DNA of 39,577 nt, taken from contig NAOQ01000293.1 of the NCBI GenBank assembly GCA_002751075.1, forward strand, positions 13,787-53,363, read 5' to 3'. This document shows, in pieces, positions 22,482-35,995 of this stretch. The stretch comes from Ichthyophonus hoferi (taxonomy: Eukaryota > Opisthokonta > Ichthyosporea > Ichthyophonida > Ichthyophonidae). Numbering within the stretch: the stretch's first letter is position 1; each line of letters starts with the position of its first letter. Made by a program: the position numbers and the translations under genes. Under the pieces are notes generated by a model. That model saw only the letters and a list, made by a program, of their open reading frames with translations. It searched no databases and was not told where the DNA came from.

Positions 22482-23761
22482 CTAAACCTTGACCCTTGCC
22501 CTAAAGCCATCAGTTACAGAACTAGAGTAAAAGCGGTTAAAGTTGGATTCTGACAAAAGCTCTAGCAAATGTGTTGATTTTTTTTTAAAAAATAGATAAG
22601 AAAATATTCTTTTGTATAAGAACACTTCGTTGTTATAGATTATTTCATCACTACTTGTCTTGCCTTGATACTGTACTAAAACAACATTAAAACACTGGAT
22701 AATAACGCAAAACTTAGAAAATAAAGCATAATCGATTGGATTAGCCCGAGGATATGCTGCCTGCCAGCTAAGGTTGAAACCTATAAAGAATGTTATTAGG
22801 TAAGATGTAATAACCATAATAGGAAATACTAATAGCTGATGCTTGAGCATTAAAACAATTTATACATTTGAAACAAATATTACTAGCACATGGCAGTTTA
22901 ATATTAAGCGTAAGCATGCCATACACACACTAATTAATATGCCTCTCTCAACAAGTAAATAAACATATTAGCCATTGCACCAATAATAGTAAATACAGAC
23001 TGAACTTTCTGATTAGTCACAGCTGTAAGCATATTTACAAACTAAACCCCATTTTCAAAAAATTGTCACGTTTTAGAGCACAAGGCTCAGGAGAATTTGT
23101 TACGAGACAATAATCAAGTATTTTTACTTAGTCTCATCAGCTATTCCATTTATTTACCGCTGTGCTAGGCTTGGCTATATCATTTAAACAGAGTGTGGTC
23201 CATTTTGTATTATTAACCCATTTCACTATACATTAGATAGTGTTTGTATCTATATAGTGTTTAGACAAGATATCGTAACACATTCTATACTTTTGCCAAT
23301 AACTTCAGCCTCTTTTTGAAATATAGTATTAGTAGTATGATGGACGCAAAGCGTTTAATGCATTTGTTGCGGTGCAGTCCTTCATACATTGTTATTATAT
23401 TTGCTTATTACTTACTAGAAAAGAAAAAAGTTTATTCGTAGTTAATATTGATCAGGAGTCTAGTCTGGTGTTGCTTCTTCTGATATTAACAAAACCATAA
23501 TTGTATATCTATAACCACATTTAGAATATAGTTATCACATTTATAATGCATCGCCTACCTAGTAAGAGATTGAAAGCTTCCATAATTCTTGCTCAGGAAT
23601 TTTAACTTGATTGAGCATGAATTATCGAGTGCTTTAATTTGTCGATTACCAGACGACAATTTCCCAACAGAACTATCTCCAATACTAATCCTATTTCTAA
23701 TGCAATCCTTTAATCGTGCTGGAAACGGTATGTTTTTTATTAAGAAAATATTACTATGCAT
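22482..23761 (-). CDS. Possible two-exon orphan gene, 162 aa
   Basis: Exon 1 23761-23559 begins at an ATG with an in-frame stop a short way upstream and ends at a good donor (ACTAG|GTAGGC), phase 2. Exon 2 22767-22482 starts after AACCTTAG, in matching phase, behind a pyrimidine-rich stretch, and runs 94 codons to a stop. The product reads MHSNIFLIKNIPFP, then a Ser/Lys/Asn-rich part (GDSSVGKLSSGNRQIKALD), then WQAAYPRANPIDYALFSKF and a hydrophobic CVIIQCFNVVLV stretch, ending SVTDGFRARVKV. I do not recognise it. The undivided second frame is 122 codons long (22850-22482) with an alternative start. At this base composition one frame of that size in the window could arise by chance, so the call rests on the phase-matched splice sites and is weak. 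Confidence 0.25.
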
Positions 23762-23999
23762 TGCTTCTATTTTTACGGTTTAATATTTCATTACTTATTA
23801 TCAATAAAAACGGGTGACAAAAGAAAAAATAAAAGGAAATTTTATATTGAATTACGTTCTAATCTCATCTGCATCCTAAAACATATATTGGTGAATGGCA
23901 ATCCAAGATATGATTGATGAAAGCTGAACTAGCCAATAGCAGATCCCAAGACTGCGTAAGCCATTCTGATCGTTGTACTAACTATTTTTCCTGACTACA
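23762..23999. other. Intergenic, nothing recognised
   Basis: Short AT-rich stretch before the dispersed repeat. Confidence 0.4.
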
Positions 24000-24840
24000 T
24001 ATCTAATAATAACTGCCAATGATATATATTAAATGATTATAACTATATAAGGAAATACCCAAATTAATTAGGCATTCTTGTTTTTAACATTCCTCTTACT
24101 TGCCTACTTGGCCTAGGCGGATTATTTCTCCCAGGGCAAAAAAACCATGAAGGAGGAATATGAAAATAACACAATGACTACTTAGCTGTATACTTGTGAC
24201 TCACTGATGACATTCAGAAGTGACTGTGACATGGCACCTAATGTTAAAAAAAATGGAAGGCAGTCGACAGAGCTATATTTTAATTGTTCTTGCTCTTTAT
24301 AACCCTGGATCGGGATCTGCCTTTGTTGTAAGTCCTTGATGTCAGGCGGCTAGCGGCTGAGGTGATAGTGGGTGTTGCCTAAATTTTTTTTACATTACCT
24401 TGGTGTCACTGTGAAACTGGAAAAGTTGATAATTTAAATTCATATTTGAATACAATGTGTAGATGTAATAAAATTGGGTCTCTACACGTCGACGTCAGTG
24501 AATAGATGTAGGGTTGGGATGAAGTATTTTTGGCGTTTGTGGATTGCTGATTTAATAAAATTACCAGGTTTTGTGATCATGGTAAGCTATTTAAACTTTC
24601 TCTGGTAGCAGGTTGAGAATAATTGGTAGAGACAGAAGTATTCCTGTACCTATATTTGTTTATAATGAGAAAGAATACCACATTAAGGGGCGTTTGAACG
24701 TATCCTTTTTCGTATATGGAGTATAGATATACTAAGACATTTTTATGTTGGAACAAGTCGGCAAGATTTGTCTCAGGCAGGATGCCTAAACAATGAGCTC
24801 TGCCATTGGCTGGTTCAATTTTGATAGATCTAAATTGCTA
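24000..24840 (+). repeat. Dispersed repeat family, copy 3, module order Z-Y-X
   Basis: Z (24010-24085, ATTAAATGATTATAACTATA...GGAAATACC) matches 2140-2200. Y (about 24312-24600, GGCGGCTAGCGGCTGA, TACATTACCTTGGTGTCAC, GGTTGGGATGAAGTA, CAGGTTTTGTGATCATGG) matches 10210-10505. X (24601-24832, CCTATATTTGTTTATAA, ATTAAGGGGCGTTTGAACG, AACAAGTCGGCAAG, GGATGCCTAAACAATGAG, GGCTGGTTCAATTTTGAT) matches 9916-10172. No coding sequence. In this copy Y precedes X, as in the second half of copy 2. Confidence 0.75.
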
Positions 24841-26548
24841 CAGAAACTAATCAGAATTTTGCGTATGTCCATTGGTGTTTCAGTATTATGTGTATATAAT
24901 AAATTACCAATGCAATAAGTTTTCAGTCGTCGTATGTGTAAATGCTTTTCCAGAAATTCATTTTCTTGTAGTATTGTTCATTCATATTATGTCTTTTGAT
25001 TCTCAAGTGGTATAAATTTATTATTCCGATTCTTTAATAGAAGGTTAACTAGTATACTTACATGATATATGATATATAGAAACCAATTACTGGCTAGATA
25101 GATGTGCCGCACTTTACTGCGGAGCTATGGACTAATAAGAGTAGCTTAGATAGCAATTTCTTATTGAATTTAATTAGTGTTAATTGGTCTTAGTATGCAT
25201 AACCGAATACATAAATGGAATAACAATATAAAAAAATAGTATATCTAAGCATAGTGAACGAGCCAGTACATCTATTACCCAATTAATTATTCTTAAATAA
25301 TTAATCATTCTATATTAGAAATGGGACTGGTATCTGTGTTAGGAATACTGTGTTCTATTGGGAGATCGTCCGACAAACAACCTAAATTGTCCAATGCCAA
25401 TAGTATGCTATTCAATATAATAAGTATATGAATGAGAATGGCAGTCACAGTGAAAATATATTTATACACATACTAGTCATACTAATTTGAGTTAGTTATC
25501 AACAAGGCATAGTTTTATTTCACTTAATAATGTTAAAAATCATATGAATAATTTTTAGTTTTAATCAATAGTTCTTGATCAAGCTCTAATTGCTCATTAA
25601 GAGTTATAGAAGCTTCCACTTTTCTACCAGCTGATGTATTAAAAACGTAATAATTAATTTAAATTTAGTTTAGATATATAGTTATGGTATTTTTAATAAC
25701 AGAAGGAGCAAAACAAACTAGACGCCCTATTAGTATTAACTATGAATGAATGTTTTTTTTTCTTTTCTAGTAATAAGCAAATATAATCACAGTAAATAAG
25801 AGACCAAACTCCAAAACTGTATTGAACGCTTTAGTTTCAACATTTTACTTAAATATATATGATATACTATGGAGTTAGAGAATATAAAAGGTCAGCATTT
25901 AACAATCTTGACTTTGTAGTGTGAACTGAATAAGATTGTTTGTTTAAGTAAATATAGTTAATCAATTAATTAATCATTACGCTGACAAGTATTCTCTCTA
26001 AAGTATATGTTAAGGTAATATAAAAGGTCAGTCTTTAACTGGACCCACACTTAGGATTCTGCAGTAATAACCGAACCTACATCTTTAGTTTTAAACTTAA
26101 TGTTTTACTTGTATTGGTCAGCTATCATTTATCTATCTATCTATTTATCTACACAATGGATAAGATAATTACCATATAAGCTGTAATCAATCGACAATTA
26201 CATTCTCTAATTTAATTATTAGTCTTGGCCAATAGGGGGTTGCCATGAACTAATTTATATTATTCAGAGTCAATATAAATTTAATAATATAAGAATTCAT
26301 TTTTGAAAAACTACACACCCAATTAATTTAGTCCATCATTATGTAGTAGGACAAATAATCTAATCAGGTCATCCCACCTATCAAAGGCTCTTTTTTTTTA
26401 CATTCATTCCAGCTATATACCAATCTAGTTCAACTTAATATGTCCAGGTTAATTAATCAAAAACACAGAAGTAATTAATTGGAAGATCTGGGTCAATTGA
26501 TCATTATGACCGGATTACTTAATTAATTAATTAACAGAATCGGGCTCT
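24841..26548. other. Intergenic between repeat copy 3 and the GT49 3' end
   Basis: Very AT-rich with many TTAATTAA-type runs. A related motif AATATAAAAGGTCAG occurs at about 25881 and 26019. One 32-codon minus frame behind an acceptor-like site (25630-25533) looked mildly coding but is not supported. Confidence 0.4.
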
Positions 26549-28797
26549 TTAGAACCAACTGTACCCCATAGAAGGGATACCAGCTGTTGGTAGACCCTTC
26601 GGTATTGGCGGAAAACTGCATCAGTTGATTGGGGGGAAGGAAGATTATATCTATATATAGAAGGAGAAAGAGATAAAAAGAGAAATGTTAGTTTATAGTA
26701 CGGATAATGTATGCCATATAATAATAAAATATAAAGTCTTACGATTGGATGGATTGAGTTTGCCTTACTGCTTCTTAGTTGTTACAATATTTCTACTCTT
26801 ATATGCATCCTTTTGTATTGGATAGTAAATGAAAATTTAATCGGAGTTGAGATTGGTTTGATAAAAAGAGACCCATTGGCTTTAGCAGCAGTTAAGAAAT
26901 TGAACTTAAATTAGTATAAATATTTTAAATAAAATCCATTAAAAAATCCGGGCTTACACGCTAATGACGTTACTTACAGTCTAACATGGGAGAAAAGAAG
27001 TAGCCTCTTATGCTATTGGTTAGATATAGTAGAGTACTTATATGTGATTAGGTAGTCGGATAAAAAAATGCATAGTAGTGGTATGAATGATTATAATTGA
27101 TTATTATAAGATTTTGGGTGTTAGTGATTAGATAGTTAGGATATAAAACCCAGGGGTAAAGGGTAAAATTGTCCCATGATAATTAACCAATCGCATACCT
27201 ATATCTATGGGGAAGATAGTCAAAGAATAAGGACCATTGGGTCCTAACAAATAGTTTCTTGAATTTCTGTTGGATAGTAGGATTTCTAAACTCCCCTTGA
27301 TTGACTAGTTTGTTTATCTTATAATCTGAATGGTTTTCTGCGTCGGTCCTCTCATTATAATTTTTAGTAGACGTATCATCTTCATTGCTATGAGCAGCGC
27401 CAATAAATAAAAAGGAGGAATTGTGTTAGGAGTAGTGGTTGCCATGGAGATGTAGATTAAAAAGAATACAATAGCATTAGTCAATAAGGAAAGGATGTGG
27501 ATAATATGTGATTATTGCACCAATGGCTAGCAAGAAAAGAGAGAAAGACCAGAAATATGACTGGAGAAAGAGAGTAAAAGATAAAAGATAAAGCACAAAA
27601 GTGAATCAGGGTAGGCAGGGAAGAGAAGGGTAAATCGGGATTTAATTAGGTAATATTGAAAGAACACAAGTTAGCATATGTTATGAGTGTACCTTATAAA
27701 TATATTACAGATCAAGAAAAGAATACATACATATTAAATTATAAAATAAACTAACTTACTATGAGTATTTTGCATAAGTATGTATAGTATATCAGCTGTA
27801 GGAATAGTAAGTAGATAAACATATTCAAACATACAGTTCATAGTATATGGGCAAATATTATCTATGTATACATACTACTATACTAATATACTACTATNNN
27901 NNNNNNNNNNNNNNNNNNNNNNNNNNNNNNNNNNNNNNNNNNNNNNNNNNNNNNNNNNNNNNNNNNNNNNNNNNNNNNNNNNNNNNNNNNNNNNNNNNNN
28001 NNNNNNNNNNNNNNNNNNNNNNNNNNNNNNNNNNNNNNNNNNNNNNNNNNNNNNNNNNNNNNNNNNNNNNNNNNNNNNNNNNNNNNNNNNNNNNNNNNNN
28101 NNNNNNNNNNAATATTATACTACTATACTACTATACTACTATACTACTATACTACTATACTACTATACTACTATACTACTATACTATTATACACACTACT
28201 ACACACACTAACATACAAATCATTAGGCTCGCCATGAGGTATATCCACTAAAAACAAATCTGGTACACAATAAAACCTATAGCCGCCAGCTGCCATTTCC
28301 ATCGTCTGTTGAGCCTTATTGCCTCCTCTATCCACAAACGATTCATTGAATAGAGGTAAAGGCGTCCGAGCCATGTAATAAGGTTCGAATCGAATCAGGT
28401 AGGGTATTTCTTTGGTTTCATTGGACGTCATCCACTGATTATATTAGGTCTTGTTTTAGATTTACACTTCATAATTTTCCTTTTTCTTTAATTTTTTTTA
28501 AATTTTTTAATTTTAATTGGCCAACGGATGTATGATATTATGTTTTAGGAATGTTTTGTTGATTAGGCTGTAAATATGATAGGATAGTTTTTCTGCATTT
28601 TTAGTTCTTTGTAGAATTACATTGTTATTTTAAAATTGCCTTTTCATTGGTCTGGACTGCATGTATAAAAGGAAACTCCAGGCCAATGCATCTGGGAATG
28701 CACTTTTAATTCTTCTTTCTTATTGGTAGTTTAATATTAATACTTAGCTATTAAGAAATAAATTCACCAATATATAGTATAGTATAGTATAGTATAG

Positions 28798-28828
<31 letters not shown>

Positions 28829-31800
28829 GTAACCGTAATAATCACTCAACATCAACTATACTCTATTCATCCGTTGGCCCTATATCATACTCACTCTAAT
28901 TCCTAGTAATAAAGATACCGTGATAATACTATATATACACACTCAGCACTGAAAGACAAGTATAAAGCGGTTTAGGAAATAACCATTGCAATATATATAA
29001 AGGCAGCATTATTTCTAAATATACACGCCCGTCAAACAAAACTATTGGGACTCACGTCTAATAAAAATGTAACGTTATTTTTAAATGGAAAATCAACCCA
29101 ATCACTTGTAGTAAATAAGATAAAAGTTAGATTATAGTGGTAATTAAGACTGGATTATCATTGGATATTAAAAAAATGATTATAGTTGCAATCAGCAAAT
29201 GGAGAACTAAACAAAGATAGAGAGAGGTAAGAAAAGAGAGAAAGAAAGAAAGAAAGAAGAAGAGAGGGAGAGAAAGGGAGAGAGATATATATAAGGAGAG
29301 AGGGAAGATAAAGGGCCTTAACATACACTTACTACATACCCTACATACTCACTAGCACATCATAACACATACTCTATTCCCCCACTGTACCTGGTAATGG
29401 CCTGTAGGAATATAAGCCGGAGCATAGTACAGATGCATTGGTGTTGCTTGTCCTCTTAATAGCACGTCTACGATTGCGCTTTTATTGATGCCCGTGATTG
29501 GATGGCGTTGTTCATGTAATTTTAACAGCACCGATCCTGCCATGTTAATGGCTGGTGGGACCAGGGCCCGAAGTCCTGGACACTGATTGATGTGGATGGT
29601 GCAGAGGGTTTAAAGGTGGATTATGATTGGGCGATTGGGTTCTCTATTTTTCTAATCTGGGACTAATTGAAAAATTAACTATGATTTTTTATTGATCTGC
29701 TAAATAGAAATGCATACATAGATCTAAGATTAAACATAAAAATTAGCCATGATTGATTATAATAGGGTAAAGGAGAAGGACTGTCAACACAAATGATTGG
29801 TGTACAGAGAGGCGTAGCAATAAAAGTAATGCATCATTGGTGGCTAAATATAAAAATAAAACAAATAAATCTTGCTTATTGTTAGGAAATCTGACGTAAT
29901 AATCAAGATTGTCACAGAAAGTATTATAATATATAAGGGGAATGGTTTCATATTGAACAATTATTAATTAAATTTTATTGTAGTTTGTTAATAGGTCTAC
30001 TTTTAGTGATAAGTATGATTGGGTGGAAATAAGGATCATATATAATATACTATAATATAGTATAATAACATACTAACTCATACTATACTGTTTATTTAAT
30101 ATAATGCATATCCATATACGGTTATCAATAAATTAATAAGTGCTTTACAGAGATTGGTGTATTACCTCAATTGGTTTATTTAATCCAGGAAGTTTATTGG
30201 CTATCCCATCGGCTTTCAGGAATGACTTACGGAACATAGCCATAGGTGCATTAGGCACCACGTCAATGTCCAAGATCAACACGATGCGCTCTAGACGAAT
30301 CATCTGAAGATTAATACATATGTTAAAATAAAAGAAAGGATGGTATTAGAAGAGGATTTTATTAAAAAATAGATCAATGAAATGAGTAGGAATAAAAATT
30401 AAAGGTAATTGGATGTCAAGGTGTTTTTAAACATTAAAAAATAAAAAAGGAAAATAACAGGGTGCATGATTGGGTTTGTAATGGATTATAAAAAGCGAAT
30501 AAAATATAAAATGTTATAGTATAATATGATATAATGAAATGCAATTATATAATATAATGAAATATAATATAGTATGATATAGAGTAGTATGATATAGAGT
30601 AGTACAATACAATGTAATGCCATACATACCATACAGCATAAGGAAATATAATCTAATACAATTAGCCCGTTCTATACATCATATACTATAATATTCTATC
30701 CTATCAGATGTATCATACAATAAAGAATTTAAATCAAGTTCCTGGATTGATGAACTGTTAATAATGCTGTACGATGATAGGATATAAATTATAAGGGCAC
30801 ATAGGAAGCATTTGTGATAATAAAAGTCAGTATATGTATATATAGGGTGAGCCAATCATATTAAACAATTCAATGTTAAAAAAATCAACAACCAATAATA
30901 AGTGTGGCTATTAATACCTACCTGTAGTGCAATATTTCGAAGCATGTTGATTGGGTAAAATGCATCATTGTCGTGTGATGAGTGGTCGAGACGCCATACC
31001 ACGTGTATATCAGCGAACTTTCTGATTGGCTGCCAGAAAGATAGTTATTGGTGGTTGTCAGGGAGTATGATATCTTACTGGTTGTGTAAATACCGTATCA
31101 TTGGTGGTCAATAGAGTAATAAAGCAAAGGAAGAAAATGATTGGTGCATAAGAGGGTGGCGTATAATATTAAAAATAATTAAAACAGTCAATGGCTACTA
31201 ATTTTTTAAAATTTTAATATAATACAATGAAAGAAAAAAAAATATAGTAGACCAAAGAATAACAATGCCTATACTACTATTTGTGTACAATCTTAAGTCA
31301 AAGTAATGAAAGTTACTAAAAGGCAACGCAATAGAGTGATAATCTACCTACGAGAATGATCTGAGCAAAATACTAGTTAATATAAAGGGTAAAAAACCAG
31401 AGCAATAAAAATATTTTTTAAAATAAATATTTAATGAAATAGCCATGTTAATTTTAAAACAAATGTTTTGAAAATAGAGTTAAAATTTAAGTGAATATTA
31501 GAGACATTTAAAACATACCCTAGATGCTTGTATGGTGCGATCAAGATCTGGAAGGGATCCATTGGTTGGCAGTAGAACAGCGAATGAGACGGGGCCACGC
31601 CATACGGAGAGAAGGGTCTGTAGGTGCGGGATACGGTCTAAAGTGCCCTGAAATATTAATTAATAAATTAATTGGGATCAATAAAATAGAAGAATAGATG
31701 TGTGATAAAAGAAAGGCGTTTATAGTTTACGATATGATTGTAGGATAACTATAGAGGATTGTAAGATTGATTAGATCAAGTTCTATAATATTTCTATATG

Positions 31801-34800
31801 GAAGGTATTTAAAAGCTGGTGCGTATGTATGAAAGCCAATAAAAAGAAATAAAAGTAAAGTTAATTATTGGTAGACTTTAATTAGTTAATAAGCTATAGT
31901 TAATGAGAATATAAAATAACAAGATAAGAACTTCAATTTTTTTTTTTAAAAAAAAACATGAAAAATGTAGATATCTTTATATTTTTTTAAAAAGCCTGTA
32001 AGTAATATAAATTAAACCATATAATATACTTTAGACCATATATAACATAACATACAACATAAGATATAATTTACTACAGCCAATAGATAGTAAGCAATAA
32101 AATATAATATATCCTACCTGAGACACTATATGGACAGCTGTTTGCATATACTCTGTTAATAGATAAATATGATTGGTGTTAGATGCTATCTCCTATCCAA
32201 TAATATTCAATATAGTTTGATTACATTTTTTATTTTTTATAGGTCAAATAGATTTTTTAAAAGGAGTACTCACCAATAATATGTAAGAATAGCTAGATTT
32301 CATTGCCATTAAAATATTTTTACCCTATTTTCTTTTTTTGGTTATATTACATCATGTTAAAATATATTATAGTATATTATATTATACTATACCGTACTAT
32401 ACTATACTATTCTATACAATACAATACAATACGGTACTATACTATACCATACTTTACTATACTATACTCTATTATACAGCATTATATTAACTATATACTT
32501 ATACGACAATATCTATATGTAGTATATCTAGTAATAACTCTACCTCCTCCAGCTCTAGTTGCCTTGGAAGTATAATAAAATGGACGAATCGCAAAGAGTT
32601 TTCCATGTACTTCTTGGATCCCAAAGGGCATTTGACCAATCATCTGTGCATTATCCAAATGTTACTAACCCCTACAACGGCAGGGATAGGTTACAAAGTA
32701 TGTGTTGCTGACATATCCAATAGGATGTTGGTACTGATTTCCGTATATTATATTATTGGTTAATATAAAAGAGGTTAAAATGAGATGATAGGTCTATAAA
32801 AATTAATTCCATATATGGTAATAAATTCATGTACTTTAAAGTAGTTTTATTGACCGATAAAGAATATAAACCTAAAGTAATGATGTTCATTTGTTTTAAA
32901 AGTTATTAAAATTTTAAAATAAATTCAATTGAAAGGTTTTTTTAATGTCATTATTGCATCAATAGTCTTAAGAATGTTACCGTTAATACTGTCCAGTAGA
33001 TGATACATAATAATTTATTAAAACCAATTTTTTTTAAAAAAATAGAATCAATACATAGAATTTGTGATAAATTTAAATTTATGATTTGGGTTTGTGGATT
33101 GAATAATTTAAACAACAAATCAAAATTAAAATTAGTATAAAAATATAAATCAATAAAAAGGTTCATATCATACTCACATACCTTAAGATAATTGGGTAAG
33201 GAGGTATCACATACCCTCTTCCCTGGGTGTAGAAATAGCCAATCATTAAAGGATTACTGATTATAATGCATAATTAAGTATATATTTAGATAGCGCTAAT
33301 ATATTGGTAAATTACAATTTAATAATTAAAACAAAATTGAAAATTAATATGGGAGATAATGTATAGATAGATATTTATATTTATACATAATAACATATAA
33401 TATATAAGATATAGTATATAGATGTATTATACTATAAAATGTATTATATAGAAATAGAAACTATGTCCTTGACAGTGTGTCAGTGGTTGCTAGGAAAAAT
33501 GATTATATTTATATCAGAACCAATAGGATAACGGAGTATAGCAATCCAGAGACCTATCCGTGTAAACAAGCCAATCATTCACTTAATACACTACGATATT
33601 TGTTAAACAAGATTTGAAATTAAAAATCGAGTAATGATTGAATACAGATCACACCTTCCACCTTGGCAGCCCCAAAGCAGTATCCCCGATATGGTATATG
33701 CTTTATTCTAGCCAATCCTGGCTCGTGAGATTGACAAGGTTTATCATGCAGGGCATGACCAATGGAAGGCTTGTTATAAAATTTAAATTCTAGACCATCT
33801 TTGTTGTAGCTGCATTTCATTGTAGATTTTAAGACTTTATGGCATATAGATTATAGTAAGATAGTATATAATATAGTAGGATAGTATAGAATATAGTAGG
33901 ATAGTATTGTATAGTAGGATAGTATTGTATAGTATAATAGAGTAAATTATGTCATATTATAATATTGTCTAGTATAATATAAAAATAGCTGTTCTATTAT
34001 TAGATATATAAATGGCTAAATAGACAAGATCATTGGAATACAACTACCAATACAATTACCGGAGTTACATTAGTTAGCCTTATATAGCCTATTATTAGGT
34101 GATATTGCGAACTACGTTGGGAAGTATTGCTACCTTGTGATAGTAAATCAATGAAATCTGAAAGATAAAATTCTTAAAGTATGATTGGCTTATAAAAAGC
34201 ATGGCATGTAGTGAAGAGGGAAAAGGAATTGATTAAATCATAAGATAAACAATAGCACAGTAGCATGATATAGAACCAATGACAGGAGATATTTTCTTAC
34301 CGATGTCTCTCCATATAGTATTTGTACTCTTCCTGGGCCACTAATAAAGCCGATTGTAGTGTATCACCCATCAGCCATTTGACACTGCGTGATATAGTCA
34401 AAGGACTATTGGATGGTTTAGAGGTGGTGTTGACCAGTGTTACGTTCACGTAAGGGGATGATTCTATAGTAGTCATGTCACTCGGGGTATTTTTTGGTTT
34501 CCCCTCCTCCAATAATATTTGTGGCTCCTGTGTGATTTTAAAATTAACATTATATATGGTGGTAGATGATTGGGTGGTGGTAGAAAAAAAAGGGCAGATG
34601 GTAGTACTGACGTCATCTTAGGTCTTTGTTTTAGTAGCTGATTTTCTATTGGTGTTTTATATTTTCCTTCATCTCTGATTATAGTAGGCTGTATGATGAT
34701 TGGATATTGAATATTTTATTTTTAAGAGGGAAGGTTGGTTGGGCTAAAGCTCAATACAATAATATAATAAAATACAGTTAACCCAATAGGAAACAGGAGA

Positions 34801-35954
34801 TAATTTTATTTAAAACAAAAAAGAAGTTTTGGAGATTTGTGGTATATTATCAGAAGCAAAAACAGACTATAAATTTCAAATTAAAACAAAATTAAAAATA
34901 AAACCATTTTTAATATTAAAATTAAAAAAATAACAAAGTCAGCACATTAGCACATTACATAGTCTGACATAGGGAAGGTATATGAGACCATTATATTGGA
35001 TAAGTAGCATATGTAACCATAGTTTTAATTGGCTAATTAAAAAGTTATTAATAGTCTAACTGGTTGTTTTTATATGTTGTATATATAAATATATTTACCA
35101 TATATGAATAAAAACTGAAGATCAAATGAGACATATTATGTTATCCTAGGGCTGGATGGTCTATTTATTTGAATGAAAATTTCTTGAGAGGATCGAAATT
35201 GACAAATGGTAAAACAAGAAATAAATTGAAAACAAGTAAGTGTTGTTAGATAATATGAGGAAGAGGTAGAAAAAAAGAAAGAAAAAAAAAAGAGAGAGAA
35301 ATAGAAGTAGATCTATATATAGATATATAGATAAAATCTATACTATAATCCAATGAAATCATCGGAAAACCAACCTTAAAACCTAAATTAGAAGGTGGTA
35401 TGATGTCACTGATCCTGGCCGCCTTAAATAGACCCGATTGGTTCTTAATTAGGAGGTCTATATATGGGATACTAGTGCTTAGCGTATATGACTAATTATT
35501 ACTAGTAAAGAACAAAATGAATAATGTGTGGAAGGAATTAGTAGTGAGTATATAAATAATTTATTAAAACCTATTAAATTTTAAATTACACCTTTAAAAT
35601 TAAAATAATAATACCTAAAATACCAGTAAATAACTTAAATATGAAGCATACGTGTTTTTGATGATTCAATTGCCATGTAATTAATATAAACATTAAAATT
35701 TATCACAGGTTGGCTTCTAATTTTAAATATTTTAGACTGTGTTTTATAATAATTTAGTTGATTAACTTTTGGATACTAATATAAGAATTAAAAAGTAATT
35801 CATGCTATTATATATATTAAAAACTTGGTGGGTATACAATAAAAATATACATATAACCAAACATAAAATAAAGGGCCTATAAATAAATAGTTTACGTGAG
35901 ACAAAAATAAACAATAACAACAGGAATATAACTTATACTACGTCAAGAATAGGA

Positions 35955-35995
<41 letters not shown>

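Noticed and set aside
25533-25630. 32-codon minus frame behind an acceptor-like site, ending at a stop
   Set aside because: Reads like coding sequence by composition, but it is short, has no phase-compatible upstream exon that I can find, and does not fit as a GT49 terminal exon (a stop follows at once in that phase).
27847-28251. Plus frames through the second gap
   Set aside because: N plus microsatellite translation; the real coding sequence here is GT49 exon 12 on the minus strand.
35478-35491. Alternative acceptor for GT49 exon 2 at 35491
   Set aside because: It looks stronger by sequence but leaves exon 2 in phase 0, which does not join to exon 1 (phase 2). It would need an extra, unseen exon between 36291 and 35492, so the weaker in-phase site at 35477 was preferred.
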